A DNA stretch of 14,356 nucleotides from PALSA-894 sp049698215 (GTDB lineage Bacteria; Pseudomonadota; Alphaproteobacteria; Rhizobiales; Xanthobacteraceae), in contig JBAVXH010000221.1 of NCBI GenBank assembly GCA_049698215.1, positions 1 through 14,356 of the forward strand, written 5' to 3'. The notes beneath the pieces were generated by a model that was not told the DNA's origin, searched no databases, and saw only the letters and a program-made list of their open reading frames with translations. Below, piece by piece: positions 6,201 to 12,742 of this stretch (position 1 is its first letter; every line of letters starts with the position of its first letter). The translations under genes and the position numbers were made by a program.

Positions 6201-6218
6201 CGGAAGGCCGCGGAATAA
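3210..6218 (+). CDS. ileS: Isoleucyl-tRNA synthetase
   Basis: A 1002-residue cytoplasmic class I synthetase that charges tRNA-Ile. N-terminal Rossmann fold: GPPYANGNIHIGT at 59-71 is the first class I signature, with Thr71 where the canonical HIGH motif ends in His. It is followed by YVPGWDCHGLPIEWKIEEEY. The CP1 editing domain is present, with TTTPWTLPGNRAV and GTGFVHTAPGHGREDFEV, so proofreading of mischarged Val is expected. Later come DVWFDSGSTHAF, LEGSDQHRGWF and a perfect KMSKS at 670-674, then the anticodon-binding domain (WFxxS-type helices, RKLRNTLRWMLGNL). The C-terminus has KCARSW but lacks the second Cys pair of the E. coli zinc site, and I recall this as usual in relatives. The start ATG at 3210 lacks an obvious ribosome binding site. 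An inverted repeat is embedded at 3920-3940. The gene is followed after one base by lspA. Confidence 0.98.
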   Translation: MTEARDYSATLFLPQTDFPMRAGLPAKEPEILARWEKLGMYGRLRAAARGRTKFVLHDGPPYANGNIHIGTALNKILKDVVTRSQQMLGYDSNYVPGWDCHGLPIEWKIEEEYRAKGKNKDAVPTNEFRAECRAFAEHWLGVQREEFKRLGVEGDWDHPYTTMSFAAEAQIARELMKFAANGTLYRGSKPVMWSVVEKTALAEAEVEYEDYVSDQVWVKFPVRGVGPFVGSVGSDGEHELQTRALKASVIIWTTTPWTLPGNRAVTFSSRIKYGLYKVTDAAPGNWAKFDDLFILAENLAGEVFKQAKVMAYDKVTDLSADLLAGMTLNHPFRGKGYDFTVPMLEGDHVTDDAGTGFVHTAPGHGREDFEVWTANARDLEARGINTTIPYTVDENGAFTEQAPGFTGKRVITDKGEKGDANEAVIKALIDAGMLVARGRLKHQYPHSWRSKKPVIFRNTPQWFIAMDKPIADGGVAKPGDTLRHRALEAIKATRWVPATGQNRITGMIVAKPDWVLSRQRAWGVPIAVFVREKGDGSVEILKDEAVNTRIGDAFEAEGADAWYAAGARERFLGSLANEPWQKVDDILDVWFDSGSTHAFTLEDPRHFPTLAGIRRRKDGGGDTVMYLEGSDQHRGWFHSSLLESCGTRGVAPFDVVLTHGFVLDEKGEDKMSKSRGNTISPQEVMRTHGADILRLWVVASDFTDDIRFGPEILKNFVDTYRKLRNTLRWMLGNLAHFRPEDRVAVEKMPELERLMLHRLAELDAQVRQAYAEFDYKRIFAGLNQFMTVDLSAFYFDIRKDALYCDPYSSVTRKAALTVIDELFRCTVTWLAPMLCFTAEEAFLARYPGAESSVHLELFPEVPVNWRDDALAEKWRKVRDVRRVVTGALELERAAKRIGSSLEAAPVVYVSDPELFAALVDVDLAEVSITSGATLVEGEGPSQAFRLDDVKGVAVVPNRAEGTKCARSWKISTAVGSDPEYPEVTPRDAQALREWDAMRKAAE
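3902..3940. repeat. Paired hairpin-forming element inside ileS coding sequence
   Basis: GCACGAGTT (3920-3928) and AACTCGTGC (3932-3940) form a perfect 9-bp inverted repeat with an ACA loop. Just before it CGTCG (3902-3906) and CGACG (3911-3915) form a second small stem. The repeat encodes GEHELQTRAL, immediately before the editing-domain motif VIIWTTTPWTLPG. This linker (about residues 222-249) looks longer than in IleRS sequences I remember and is richer in A/T codons such as TTA and CAA than its surroundings. It may be a palindromic element inserted in frame at a surface loop, as described for Rickettsia palindromic elements, or simply a coincidental palindrome. Confidence 0.5.
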
Positions 6219-6219
6219 C

Positions 6220-6744
6220 GTGCTGCGCGAATACGCCTGGGGACCCCTCACGCGCTACGGCCTCATCGTGGCGCTGATCGTCTGCGCGATCGATCAGGCC
6301 ACCAAGCTCTGGCTGCTCAACGTGTTCGATCTCGCGAACCGCGGCATCGTGCACGTTACCCCGTTCCTCGACTTCGTACTGACCTGGAACACCGGCATCA
6401 GCTATGGCTTGTTTCCGCAGGAGAGCGATCTCGGCCGCTATGTCCTGCTCGCGCTCAAGGCCGTCGCGATCATCGTCCTGTGGGCCTGGCTTGCCCGTGC
6501 GGAACTCAAGCTGACCGCGCTGGCGCTCGGCCTGATCATCGGCGGCGCGATCGGGAATGCCATCGACCGACTTGTCTATGGGGCAGTGGTCGATTTCGTC
6601 CTTTTCCATATCACGACGAAATCGTTCAATTTCGTCTGGTACGTGTTTAACCTGGCAGATGCAGCCATCGTTGCCGGGGTGATCGGACTCTTGTATGAGT
6701 ATGCCTTGGGGGTCGCGCCGCAAAAGCGCCCCGATCCCCCCTGA
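6220..6744 (+). CDS. lspA: Lipoprotein signal peptidase (signal peptidase II)
   Basis: A 174-residue integral inner-membrane aspartyl protease that removes the signal peptide of prolipoproteins after diacylglycerylation. Four hydrophobic segments are visible (about 14-33, 48-65, 73-92, 138-163). The conserved motifs are DQATK (25-29), WNTGISYGLF (56-65), GNAIDRLVYGAVVDF with catalytic Asp116, and FNLADAAI with catalytic Asp147. The start is GTG 6220, one base after the ileS TAA, which gives the usual short N-terminus before the first membrane segment. This places lspA in the ileS transcript and suggests translational coupling, the same ileS-lspA arrangement found in many proteobacteria. Confidence 0.96.
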   Translation: MLREYAWGPLTRYGLIVALIVCAIDQATKLWLLNVFDLANRGIVHVTPFLDFVLTWNTGISYGLFPQESDLGRYVLLALKAVAIIVLWAWLARAELKLTALALGLIIGGAIGNAIDRLVYGAVVDFVLFHITTKSFNFVWYVFNLADAAIVAGVIGLLYEYALGVAPQKRPDPP

Positions 6745-6826
6745 AGGATGGGTCAAATTGGCAACGAGCGGGGCGGCGAAGGTCGTGGGATACCGCGGCA
6801 CTGAACCGGCAGGACGGATGATTGCC

Positions 6827-7528
6827 ATGCGTGACGAGCGATCCGGAACGAGCCTGCGTCGGCTTCTGATGGCTTGCGTGTGCGGGGCGGCACTCGCGCT
6901 GCCCGTGGCATCACACGCACAGCAAGCCCAGGACGATGAGGACACGTTCGAACAGAAGATCATCAAGAACATTCTCGGTGGCATGGGGGTCGACGTCGGC
7001 CGCCCGGGCATCGACTACCGCGAGCGCTCTCCGCTCGTCATCCCGCCGACGCGGGACCTGCCGCCGCCGCAGGCGGCCGGCACGGCGACAAGCAATCCGG
7101 CATGGCCGCGCGAAGCGGACCGCAACGTCGTGGTGCGCAAGAACAAGAACGCCCGCGCGACGCCCGACGAGCCCGGCAGCGAGTCGGTGCTGACGCCGGA
7201 CGAACTGAACCGCGGCATCAATCCGCGCGCGCCGCGCGTCACCGATCCATCGCAGAACACCGGTTCGATCGAGGAGGCCAATATCGGCCGCCCGATGAGT
7301 CCTGCCCAGCTCAACAACAAGGGCATCTTCAACTGGAACGCCCTGATGGGCACCCATCTGAACGAGAAGGCCAAGTTCGAGGCAGAGCCAACGCGCGGCG
7401 CCCTGACCCAGCCTCCGGCCGGATATCAGACGCCGTCGCCGGCCTATCCGTACGGCACGGGGACCGACAAGGGCAGCGGCTGGAAGATTCCGAACATCCT
7501 GGATCGCGCGGTTGGTCCCGACAAATAA
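6827..7528 (+). CDS. Small exported Pro-rich protein of the lspA-M16 operon, function unknown (DUF3035-like at best)
   Basis: A 233-residue protein. Residues 1-31 form a Sec signal peptide (basic MRDERSGTSLRRLL, hydrophobic core, cleavage near ASHA-QQ). An upstream Cys in LMAC sits too early in the hydrophobic core to be a convincing lipobox. The mature part is low in hydrophobicity and rich in Pro, Asn and charged residues. It contains YRERSPLVIPPTRDLPPPQ, which resembles the PLVVPP-type motif of DUF3035/BamF-like alphaproteobacterial envelope proteins; the resemblance is short. Position between lspA and the M16 pair fits that group. ATG 6827 was chosen: AGGACGG lies nine bases upstream and the signal peptide follows directly. 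ATG 6818 is possible, whereas the open frame from 6695 overlaps lspA. Confidence 0.72.
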   Translation: MRDERSGTSLRRLLMACVCGAALALPVASHAQQAQDDEDTFEQKIIKNILGGMGVDVGRPGIDYRERSPLVIPPTRDLPPPQAAGTATSNPAWPREADRNVVVRKNKNARATPDEPGSESVLTPDELNRGINPRAPRVTDPSQNTGSIEEANIGRPMSPAQLNNKGIFNWNALMGTHLNEKAKFEAEPTRGALTQPPAGYQTPSPAYPYGTGTDKGSGWKIPNILDRAVGPDK

Positions 7529-7533
7529 TCCTT

Positions 7534-7549
7534 GCGCGGTTTGCCGCGC
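7534..7549. other. GC-rich hairpin between the exported protein and M16 genes
   Basis: GCGCGG (7534-7539) pairs perfectly with CCGCGC (7544-7549) around a TTTG loop, five bases after the stop at 7528. There is no T-run after it, so it is not a convincing intrinsic terminator. It could be an mRNA-stabilising 3' hairpin or a weak pause site ahead of the M16 gene. Confidence 0.35.
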
Positions 7550-7596
7550 CATAACCGGCCATCTGTGCTCGGCACCGGGGCCCTGAAAGTAAGTCC

Positions 7597-8976
7597 TTGC
7601 CCGCACTGATCAGCCTTCTTCGCCTTTTCGCCACCCTTGCCCTGTGCGCCCTGCCGACGGCCGCCTTCGCCGACTCAACGGCTGCGGCGCGCGCCGTCCA
7701 GCAATTCACGCTCGACAACGGGATGCTGGTCGTGGTGGTGCCCGATCACCGCACGCCCGTTGTCACCCACATGCTCTGGTACCGGATCGGCGCGGCCGAC
7801 GATCCGTACGGAAAGTCCGGCATCGCGCACTTCCTCGAACACCTGATGTTCAAGGGTACGGCGAAGCACCCTGGCGGGCGCTTCTCGCAGCAGATCGCGG
7901 CCGTGGGCGGCCAGGAAAACGCCTTCACCAGCTACGACTACACCGGATATTTCCAGCGCGTCTCGCGCGAGAACCTCGGCGCGATGATGGAATTCGAGGC
8001 CGATCGCATGACCGGCCTCGTGCTGGGTGAAGACGTGATCGCGGCCGAGCGCGACGTCATTCTCGAAGAACGCAACCAGCGCATCGACAATGATCCGTCC
8101 GCTCGTCTGTCCGAGCAGGTGCAGGCCTCCCAATATCTCAATCACCCGTACCACCGGCCGACCATCGGCTGGCGTCACGAGATGGAGACGCTCAACCGCG
8201 AGGACGCGCTTGCTTTCTATCGGCGCTACTACCAGCCGGATAATGCGTTCCTGATCGTCGGGGGCGACGTGACGGCCGATGAGGTCAAGGCGCTCGCCGG
8301 GAAGACCTATGGCAAGATCCCGCGAGCGGCCGCCCCGATCGGCCTGCGCGTCCGGCCGCAAGAGCCGCCGCAGATCGCCGAGCGGCGGCTGACCTTTGCG
8401 GACCTGCGCGTGACGCAGCCGAGCCTGCAGCGCAGTTACCTCGTGCCCTCGCTCACCACCGCGAAAGAGACAGAGGGTGATGCGCTCGAGATGCTCGCCT
8501 ATGTGCTGGGTGGCGGAGCGAACAGCCGGCTCTATCGCGCGCTGGTCGTCGATAAGCGCCTCGCGACCACAGCGGGCTCTTGGTATCAGGGCACGTCGCT
8601 CGATGCGACGCGTTTCGGGCTCTACGGCACGCCCGCGGCCGGCGTTTCGCTGGAGACGCTTGAAGCGGCAATCGATGTTCAGGTCGAGGCGCTGCTCGAC
8701 AACGGGCCGACGGCGGAAGAGCTGGAGCGAGCCAAGAGCCGCCTGATTGCGGATACGATCTACGCACAGGACAATCAGAGCCAGCTGGTGCGCATGTACG
8801 GTGCGGCGCTCGCGACCGGCTCGACAGTCCGCGCCGTGCTGGAGCGGCCCGAGCGGCTGCGCGCGGTCACGGCCGAGCAGGTGCGTGACATGGCGCGGCG
8901 CTATCTCGACAAGCGCCGGTCGGTCACCGGATATCTCGTCAAGGACGGGGCGGCGCGCGAGGAGAAGAAGTCGTGA
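7597..8976 (+). CDS. Exported M16 zinc metallopeptidase, catalytic subunit
   Basis: A 459-residue periplasmic peptidase of the M16 (pitrilysin/processing peptidase, PqqL-like) family. Signal peptide 1-25 (MPALISLLRLFATLALCALPTAAFA). The inverted zinc motif is intact as H78-F-L-E81-H82, with the distal ligand probably Glu158 in AERDVILEERNQ, 75 residues downstream, the expected spacing. GGQENAFTSYDYTGYF is the usual strand following it, and the second half carries GGGANSRLYRALV. The start is TTG 7597, because no ATG/GTG before residue 43 would keep the signal peptide; the ribosome binding site (AAAGTAAG) is weak. It overlaps the next M16 gene by four bases. Such pairs form a heterodimer in which only this subunit binds zinc. 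Confidence 0.93.
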   Translation: MPALISLLRLFATLALCALPTAAFADSTAAARAVQQFTLDNGMLVVVVPDHRTPVVTHMLWYRIGAADDPYGKSGIAHFLEHLMFKGTAKHPGGRFSQQIAAVGGQENAFTSYDYTGYFQRVSRENLGAMMEFEADRMTGLVLGEDVIAAERDVILEERNQRIDNDPSARLSEQVQASQYLNHPYHRPTIGWRHEMETLNREDALAFYRRYYQPDNAFLIVGGDVTADEVKALAGKTYGKIPRAAAPIGLRVRPQEPPQIAERRLTFADLRVTQPSLQRSYLVPSLTTAKETEGDALEMLAYVLGGGANSRLYRALVVDKRLATTAGSWYQGTSLDATRFGLYGTPAAGVSLETLEAAIDVQVEALLDNGPTAEELERAKSRLIADTIYAQDNQSQLVRMYGAALATGSTVRAVLERPERLRAVTAEQVRDMARRYLDKRRSVTGYLVKDGAAREEKKS

Positions 8977-10295
8977 GCAGGATTTTCGCCATCGTACTCG
9001 GCCTTGTCATCAGCTTTGCGGGACTCACCGCTGCGGACGCGGCCAGCAAGATTCAGGCGATTACCTCGCCCGGCGGCATCAAGGCCTGGCTGGTCAGCGA
9101 ACGTTCGGTGCCGATTGTGGCGCTCGACTACGCGTTCAAGGGCGGCGGCAATGCCGACCCGGCCGGCAAGCCCGCGGTCGCCACCATGCTCGCCGCCTTG
9201 CTCGATGAGGGCGCCGGCGACCTTGACGCGCGCGCCTTTCAGGAGCGGATGGAGGAAAAGGCGATCCAGCTCGGCTTTTCGGCCACGCGGGACCATTTCC
9301 GCGGGTCCATGCACACGCTGTCGGCCAATCTCGACGAGGCCGTGAACCTCACGCGCCTTGCGCTCACCGCGCCGCGCTTCGACGAAGAGCCCGTGGAGCG
9401 CATCCGCGACCAGCTGCAGGCGCAGCTCGTCCGCAATAGCACCAACCCGAACGACATCGCGAGCCGCCGCTGGTGGGCGACCGCCTTCCCGGGGCATCCC
9501 TATGGCACGCCGGGCAGCGGCACGCAGGAATCGCTCGCCGCCATCACGGTGGACGATCTGAAAGAATATGTCCGCAACGTCTTCGCGCGTGACACACTGA
9601 CCATCGGCATCGTCGGCGATCTCGATGCCGAGACGGCCGGGAAAATCATCGACCGCATCTTCGGCAGCCTGCCCGAGAACGCGAAGCTCAAGCCCGTGCC
9701 GCCAGCCACGATGCAGGGGCTCGGTGAGCGCGTCGTGGTAAATCTCGACGTTCCGCAGACCGTCGTCAACTTCGGCGGGCCCGGCCTTTCGCGCGACGAT
9801 CCGGACTTCATCGCCGCCTACATCGTCAACCACATCTATGGTGCCGGCTCGATGAGCTCACGGCTTTATACAGAGGTGCGCGAGAAGCGCGGGCTCGCCT
9901 ACGGCATCCGCACCAGCATGCTCTGGATGGAGCATGCCAACATCATGAGTGGCGGCACCGCGACGCGCGGCGATCGCGCCGCCGAGACCTTGTCGGTGAT
10001 CGATGCCGAGGCCCACCGAATGGCGGCCGAGGGCCCGACGCAGGAAGAGCTCGACAAGGCCAAGGCCTATCTCAAGGGCTCCTATCCGATTGCCTTTGAT
10101 ACTTCGGCCAAGATCGCGGGCCAGCTTCTCCAGATTCAGCTCGACAAGCTCGGCATCGACTATCCTGAGAAGCGTAGTGCGCTGATCGACGCCGTCACGC
10201 TCGCGGATGCCAAGCGCGTCGCCAAGCGGCTGCTCGACACCAAGATGCTCACCCTTGTGGTGGGCCGGGCGCAGGGGCTGACCAAGTCGAACTAG
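8973..10295 (+). CDS. Exported M16-family partner subunit lacking the zinc motif
   Basis: A 440-residue paralogue of the preceding peptidase. Signal peptide 1-24 (MSRIFAIVLGLVISFAGLTAADAA). Where the zinc motif should be, the sequence reads AVATMLAALLDEGAG, so HxxEH is absent and the subunit cannot be catalytic alone. It keeps the partner-type C-terminal half: GPGLSRDDPDF, then GAGSMSSRLYTEVREKRGLAYGI, containing the Arg/Tyr pair that in M16B complexes completes the substrate site. The GTG start overlaps the upstream TGA (GTGA), with GAGGAG eight bases before, so the two subunits are translationally coupled and likely made 1:1. The substrate is unknown. Confidence 0.92.
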   Translation: MSRIFAIVLGLVISFAGLTAADAASKIQAITSPGGIKAWLVSERSVPIVALDYAFKGGGNADPAGKPAVATMLAALLDEGAGDLDARAFQERMEEKAIQLGFSATRDHFRGSMHTLSANLDEAVNLTRLALTAPRFDEEPVERIRDQLQAQLVRNSTNPNDIASRRWWATAFPGHPYGTPGSGTQESLAAITVDDLKEYVRNVFARDTLTIGIVGDLDAETAGKIIDRIFGSLPENAKLKPVPPATMQGLGERVVVNLDVPQTVVNFGGPGLSRDDPDFIAAYIVNHIYGAGSMSSRLYTEVREKRGLAYGIRTSMLWMEHANIMSGGTATRGDRAAETLSVIDAEAHRMAAEGPTQEELDKAKAYLKGSYPIAFDTSAKIAGQLLQIQLDKLGIDYPEKRSALIDAVTLADAKRVAKRLLDTKMLTLVVGRAQGLTKSN

Positions 10296-10333
10296 CCCCT
10301 GACTTTTCTGCCGCAACGTCGTCATGGTGCGGG

Positions 10334-11650
10334 ATGCCTTTCACGCAAGACATCGACAGTACGCGGACTGAAAAGATCGGCGCACATGGCGTAGCCAAGG
10401 CCGCGCTCGATGATGCGCTGAAGCGCTGTGAGGGCGCACTTGCCTGGCTGCGCAAGCAGCACGCCGACGCGGCTTTGCCGCTGCTGCGCCTTCCCGCGAA
10501 GACTGACGATCTGGAAGAGATTGCGCGGGCCGCTGCTCGGCTGCGGGCGGACGCAAGCGACGTCGTGGTGCTCGGCACGGGTGGGTCGAGCCTCGGCGGG
10601 CAGACGCTGGCGCAGCTTGCCGACGTTGCGGTGCGCGGGGCGGAGACCTTCCGTGCCGGCCCGCGCATGCATTTCGTCGACAACCTCGACCCCGCAACCT
10701 ACGAGCGGCTGCTCGCGAAGCTGCCGCTGACGACCACGCGCTTCATCGCGATCTCCAAATCCGGCGGCACCGGCGAGACCCTGATGCAGACCGCCGCGGC
10801 GCTCTCGGCGGTGAAGCAGGCGGGAATGGATGCGCGCATCGGCGAGCTTTTCTTCGGCATCAGCGAGGCTGTGAAGCCTGGCAAGCGGAATGGCCTGCGC
10901 GATTTGCTCGGGACCTCGGTCGCTTTTCTTGAGCATGATCCGAACATCGGCGGACGCTATTCGGTGTTGAGCAACGTGGGCCTGCTGCCGGCTGCGATCC
11001 TCGGCCTCGAGATCAAGCGCGTACGCGCCGGAGCCGCGCAGGCGCTCGCGCCGGTGCTCGCGCAGCGTTCTGCCGCAGAGGTGCCGGCTGCGCTTGGCGC
11101 AGCGCTCAATGTCGCGGCGGCTGCTGGCGGCAAGAACATCGCCGTGCTGATGGCCTATGCCGACCGGCTGGAGCGCTTCTCGCGCTGGTTCACGCAGCTC
11201 TGGGCCGAGAGCCTCGGCAAGGACGGCAAGGGTACGACGCCGATCGGCGCGCTTGGGCCGGTCGACCAGCATTCGCAATTGCAGCTGTTCATCGCTGGGC
11301 CGCGCGACAAGCTCTTCACGGTGGTCACGGTGGACACCAAAGGGCAGGGGCCGCGCATCGACGCGGATCTCGCCAAGCGTGCCGGCGAACCGGACCTCGG
11401 CGGCAAGACCATCGGCGATCTCGTTGCCGCGCAGGGCAGGGCGACCGCCGAGACATTGGCCAAGAATGGCTGCCCGGTGCGCACCATGCATCTGTCGCGC
11501 CTCAACGAAGAGAGTCTCGGCGCATTGATGATGCACTTCATGCTGGAGACGATCATCGCGGCGCACCTTCTCGGGGTCGATGCGTTCGACCAGCCCGCGG
11601 TCGAAGAAGGCAAGGTGCTGGCGAAACAGTACCTGGCGGGCGCAAGCTAG
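10334..11650 (+). CDS. pgi: Glucose-6-phosphate isomerase
   Basis: A 438-residue cytoplasmic enzyme interconverting glucose 6-phosphate and fructose 6-phosphate. It is of the shorter bacterial type, close in length to Bacillus PGI. SIS-fold sugar-phosphate motifs: GTGGSSLGGQ (81-90) and SKSGGTGETL (141-150). Family signatures: GGRYSVLSNVGL (206-217), AESLGKDGKG with the catalytic base Glu292, GPVDQHSQLQLF (308-319, His313), and near the C-terminus FDQPAVEEGK with Lys427. ATG 10334 follows the M16 pair by 38 bases, so co-transcription is possible, and a GCGGG lies immediately upstream. A degraded second copy of the last 29 pre-terminal codons exists 440 bases downstream. Confidence 0.97.
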   Translation: MPFTQDIDSTRTEKIGAHGVAKAALDDALKRCEGALAWLRKQHADAALPLLRLPAKTDDLEEIARAAARLRADASDVVVLGTGGSSLGGQTLAQLADVAVRGAETFRAGPRMHFVDNLDPATYERLLAKLPLTTTRFIAISKSGGTGETLMQTAAALSAVKQAGMDARIGELFFGISEAVKPGKRNGLRDLLGTSVAFLEHDPNIGGRYSVLSNVGLLPAAILGLEIKRVRAGAAQALAPVLAQRSAAEVPAALGAALNVAAAAGGKNIAVLMAYADRLERFSRWFTQLWAESLGKDGKGTTPIGALGPVDQHSQLQLFIAGPRDKLFTVVTVDTKGQGPRIDADLAKRAGEPDLGGKTIGDLVAAQGRATAETLAKNGCPVRTMHLSRLNEESLGALMMHFMLETIIAAHLLGVDAFDQPAVEEGKVLAKQYLAGAS

Positions 11651-11659
11651 AGTTCGGCC

Positions 11660-11953
11660 ATGGCTGCCTATGTTGTCTCGGAGGTCGAGATACTGGATGA
11701 GGAGAAGGCGAACATTTATCGCTCGCTCGCCAGCGCCTCGATTGAGCATTATGGCGGCCGCTACATTGTGCGCGGCGGCGCAATCGAGCTGATCGAGGGC
11801 GAGCGTGACGCGGAGCGCAGGCTTGTGATCGTGGAGTTTCCGTCGATGCAGCGGGCGCACGAATGGTATCGCTCGCCGGAATACGCCGAGGCGCTTAGGG
11901 TTCGTGCGGGTGCGTTGGAGCGGACGCTGACGTTTGTCGAAGGCGCGGCCTGA
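11660..11953 (+). CDS. DUF1330-like small protein
   Basis: A 97-residue soluble protein with the pattern of DUF1330 (dimeric alpha/beta-barrel fold): AAYVVSEVEILDEEK at the N-terminus, a central YGGRYIVRGGAIELIEG, then RLVIVEFPSMQRAHEWYRSPEYAEALRVR and a final strand. The EFPS..A..WY.S.EY hallmark is clear. The biochemical role of the family is not established. It starts nine bases after the pgi stop, with a weak AGAG seven bases upstream of the ATG, so it would be co-transcribed with pgi. The pgi remnant on its far side suggests the gene arrived by recombination at the pgi 3' end. Confidence 0.85.
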   Translation: MAAYVVSEVEILDEEKANIYRSLASASIEHYGGRYIVRGGAIELIEGERDAERRLVIVEFPSMQRAHEWYRSPEYAEALRVRAGALERTLTFVEGAA

Positions 11954-11994
11954 GCGGTGTCCGGGAATCGGCGCGATCTTGTTATCGTGTCGGA

Positions 11995-12080
11995 ATCGCG
12001 GCGCATCTGCTCGGGTCGATGCATTCGGCCAGCCTGCGGTGGAAGAGGGCAAGGTGCTGGCGTAACAGTATCTGGCGGGC
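11995..12080 (+). pseudogene. Decayed remnant of a second pgi 3' end
   Basis: Bases 11995-12080 align with pgi 11555-11641 (ATC GCG GCG ... CTG GCG GGC) at 77 of 87 positions by hand count. Of nine substitutions, seven are synonymous third-position changes (such as CAC/CAT, CTT/CTG, GCG/GCA, CCC/CCT, GTC/GTG, GAA/GAG, TAC/TAT). The other changes mark decay: one missense (Asp to Gly), one base deleted (pgi GTC codon 8 of the block) and AAA changed to TAA. Similarity stops sharply on both sides. It carries no start and no function is expected. The wobble-biased differences indicate divergence while both copies were coding, before this one was truncated. Confidence 0.85.
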
Positions 12081-12127
12081 CCGATTGAAACGAGTTGAGG
12101 GTGCGCAACGCCTGCCCGCGATGGCTC

Positions 12128-12166
12128 AATTATTGAATTGTAGAACGTCAATAATTCAACTAAAAT
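12128..12166 (+). promoter_or_regulatory. AT-rich promoter region with 9-bp inverted repeat before the secreted-protein gene
   Basis: AATTATTGA (12128-12136) and TCAATAATT (12148-12156) are a perfect 9-bp inverted repeat with an 11-base spacer. Across it lies a possible promoter: TTGTAG (12138-12143), 17-base spacing, TAAAAT (12161-12166, five of six to the -10 consensus). The ORF it would serve starts 66 bases further on. This is the most AT-rich stretch in the window. The repeat overlaps the -35 and spacer, where a repressor or activator site would be expected, but it could also just be an mRNA or DNA hairpin. Confidence 0.5.
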
Positions 12167-12232
12167 TCTAAATCCGCGCGCCCTTCGCTGGAAAGGCGAT
12201 TGCGGAGTCAACAAGTCAATCGAGGAAACGTC

Positions 12233-12640
12233 ATGAAAGCTATTCTCGCGCCGCTCGGCGCATTCCTATTGCTCGGGTTTGGCGTCGGCGCACCGGCGCA
12301 TGCGCAGAACGGGAAGGATCCACCCGGTGTCAATCCGACCCACTATCAGTGCTATCAGGTGAAGGCGCCCAGCAAGTCCATCACGTTGAAGTCGCTAAAA
12401 GATCAGTTCGGCATCACCGGACCCGTAACCGTGGCAACACCGTTATATCTTTGCGCGCCGACCGAAAAGCAGGGCCAGCCGCCGAAAGATTCTGTCACGC
12501 ACTATCTCTGTTACCAGGACAAGGTGAAGCCGGCGAACAGGGGGGTAATCGTCATCAATCAGTTCACCGCCCCGAACGGAATCCCGGTTAAGGTCCTCGG
12601 CCCGACGTTCCTCTGTGTTCCTTCGATCAAGAAGGATTAA
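12233..12640 (+). CDS. Secreted protein with two HYxCY...LCxP repeats, function unknown
   Basis: A 135-residue exported protein. Signal peptide 1-24 (MKAILAPLGAFLLLGFGVGAPAHA, cleaved before QNGK). The mature protein is two tandem repeats of about 40-50 residues: THYQCYQVK ... DQFG ... VTVATPLYLCAPTEK (36-79) and THYLCYQDK ... NQFTAP ... VKVLGPTFLCVPSIKK (89-134). Each has one Cys in HYxCY and one in LCxP (Cys40/Cys74 and Cys93/Cys128), so two disulfides are likely. Similar HYxCY...LC.P repeats occur in secreted proteins of diverse bacteria under DUF names; no activity is known to me. The ATG has GAGGA six bases upstream, the best ribosome binding site in this part. Codon use is less GC-biased than in neighbours, which hints at acquisition. 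Confidence 0.85.
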   Translation: MKAILAPLGAFLLLGFGVGAPAHAQNGKDPPGVNPTHYQCYQVKAPSKSITLKSLKDQFGITGPVTVATPLYLCAPTEKQGQPPKDSVTHYLCYQDKVKPANRGVIVINQFTAPNGIPVKVLGPTFLCVPSIKKD

Positions 12641-12742
12641 TGGCGGGCGGGGGTCGCGGGCGCCGTCCTGCTTCGAGGCGTTTACGAGGACCGTTGGCGA
12701 GAAAGGTGATCTACGGCGCCCCGATGCGCTAGCATCGCGGCC

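Noticed and set aside
5292..6251. A 319-codon minus-strand frame antisense to the ileS 3' half
   Set aside because: Shadow of third-position GC bias in ileS; composition is RR/HR/EL-rich and there is no start context or domain.
10322..12214. A 630-codon open frame on the minus strand antisense to pgi and DUF1330
   Set aside because: It mirrors GC-rich coding sequence and gives Arg/His/Leu-rich protein without recognisable domains. The plus strand carries clear pgi and DUF1330 motifs over the same bases.
12641..12742. Possible terminator or small RNA between the secreted protein and arfB
   Set aside because: GC-rich with only a short hairpin near the arfB start and no T-run; nothing supports an RNA gene.
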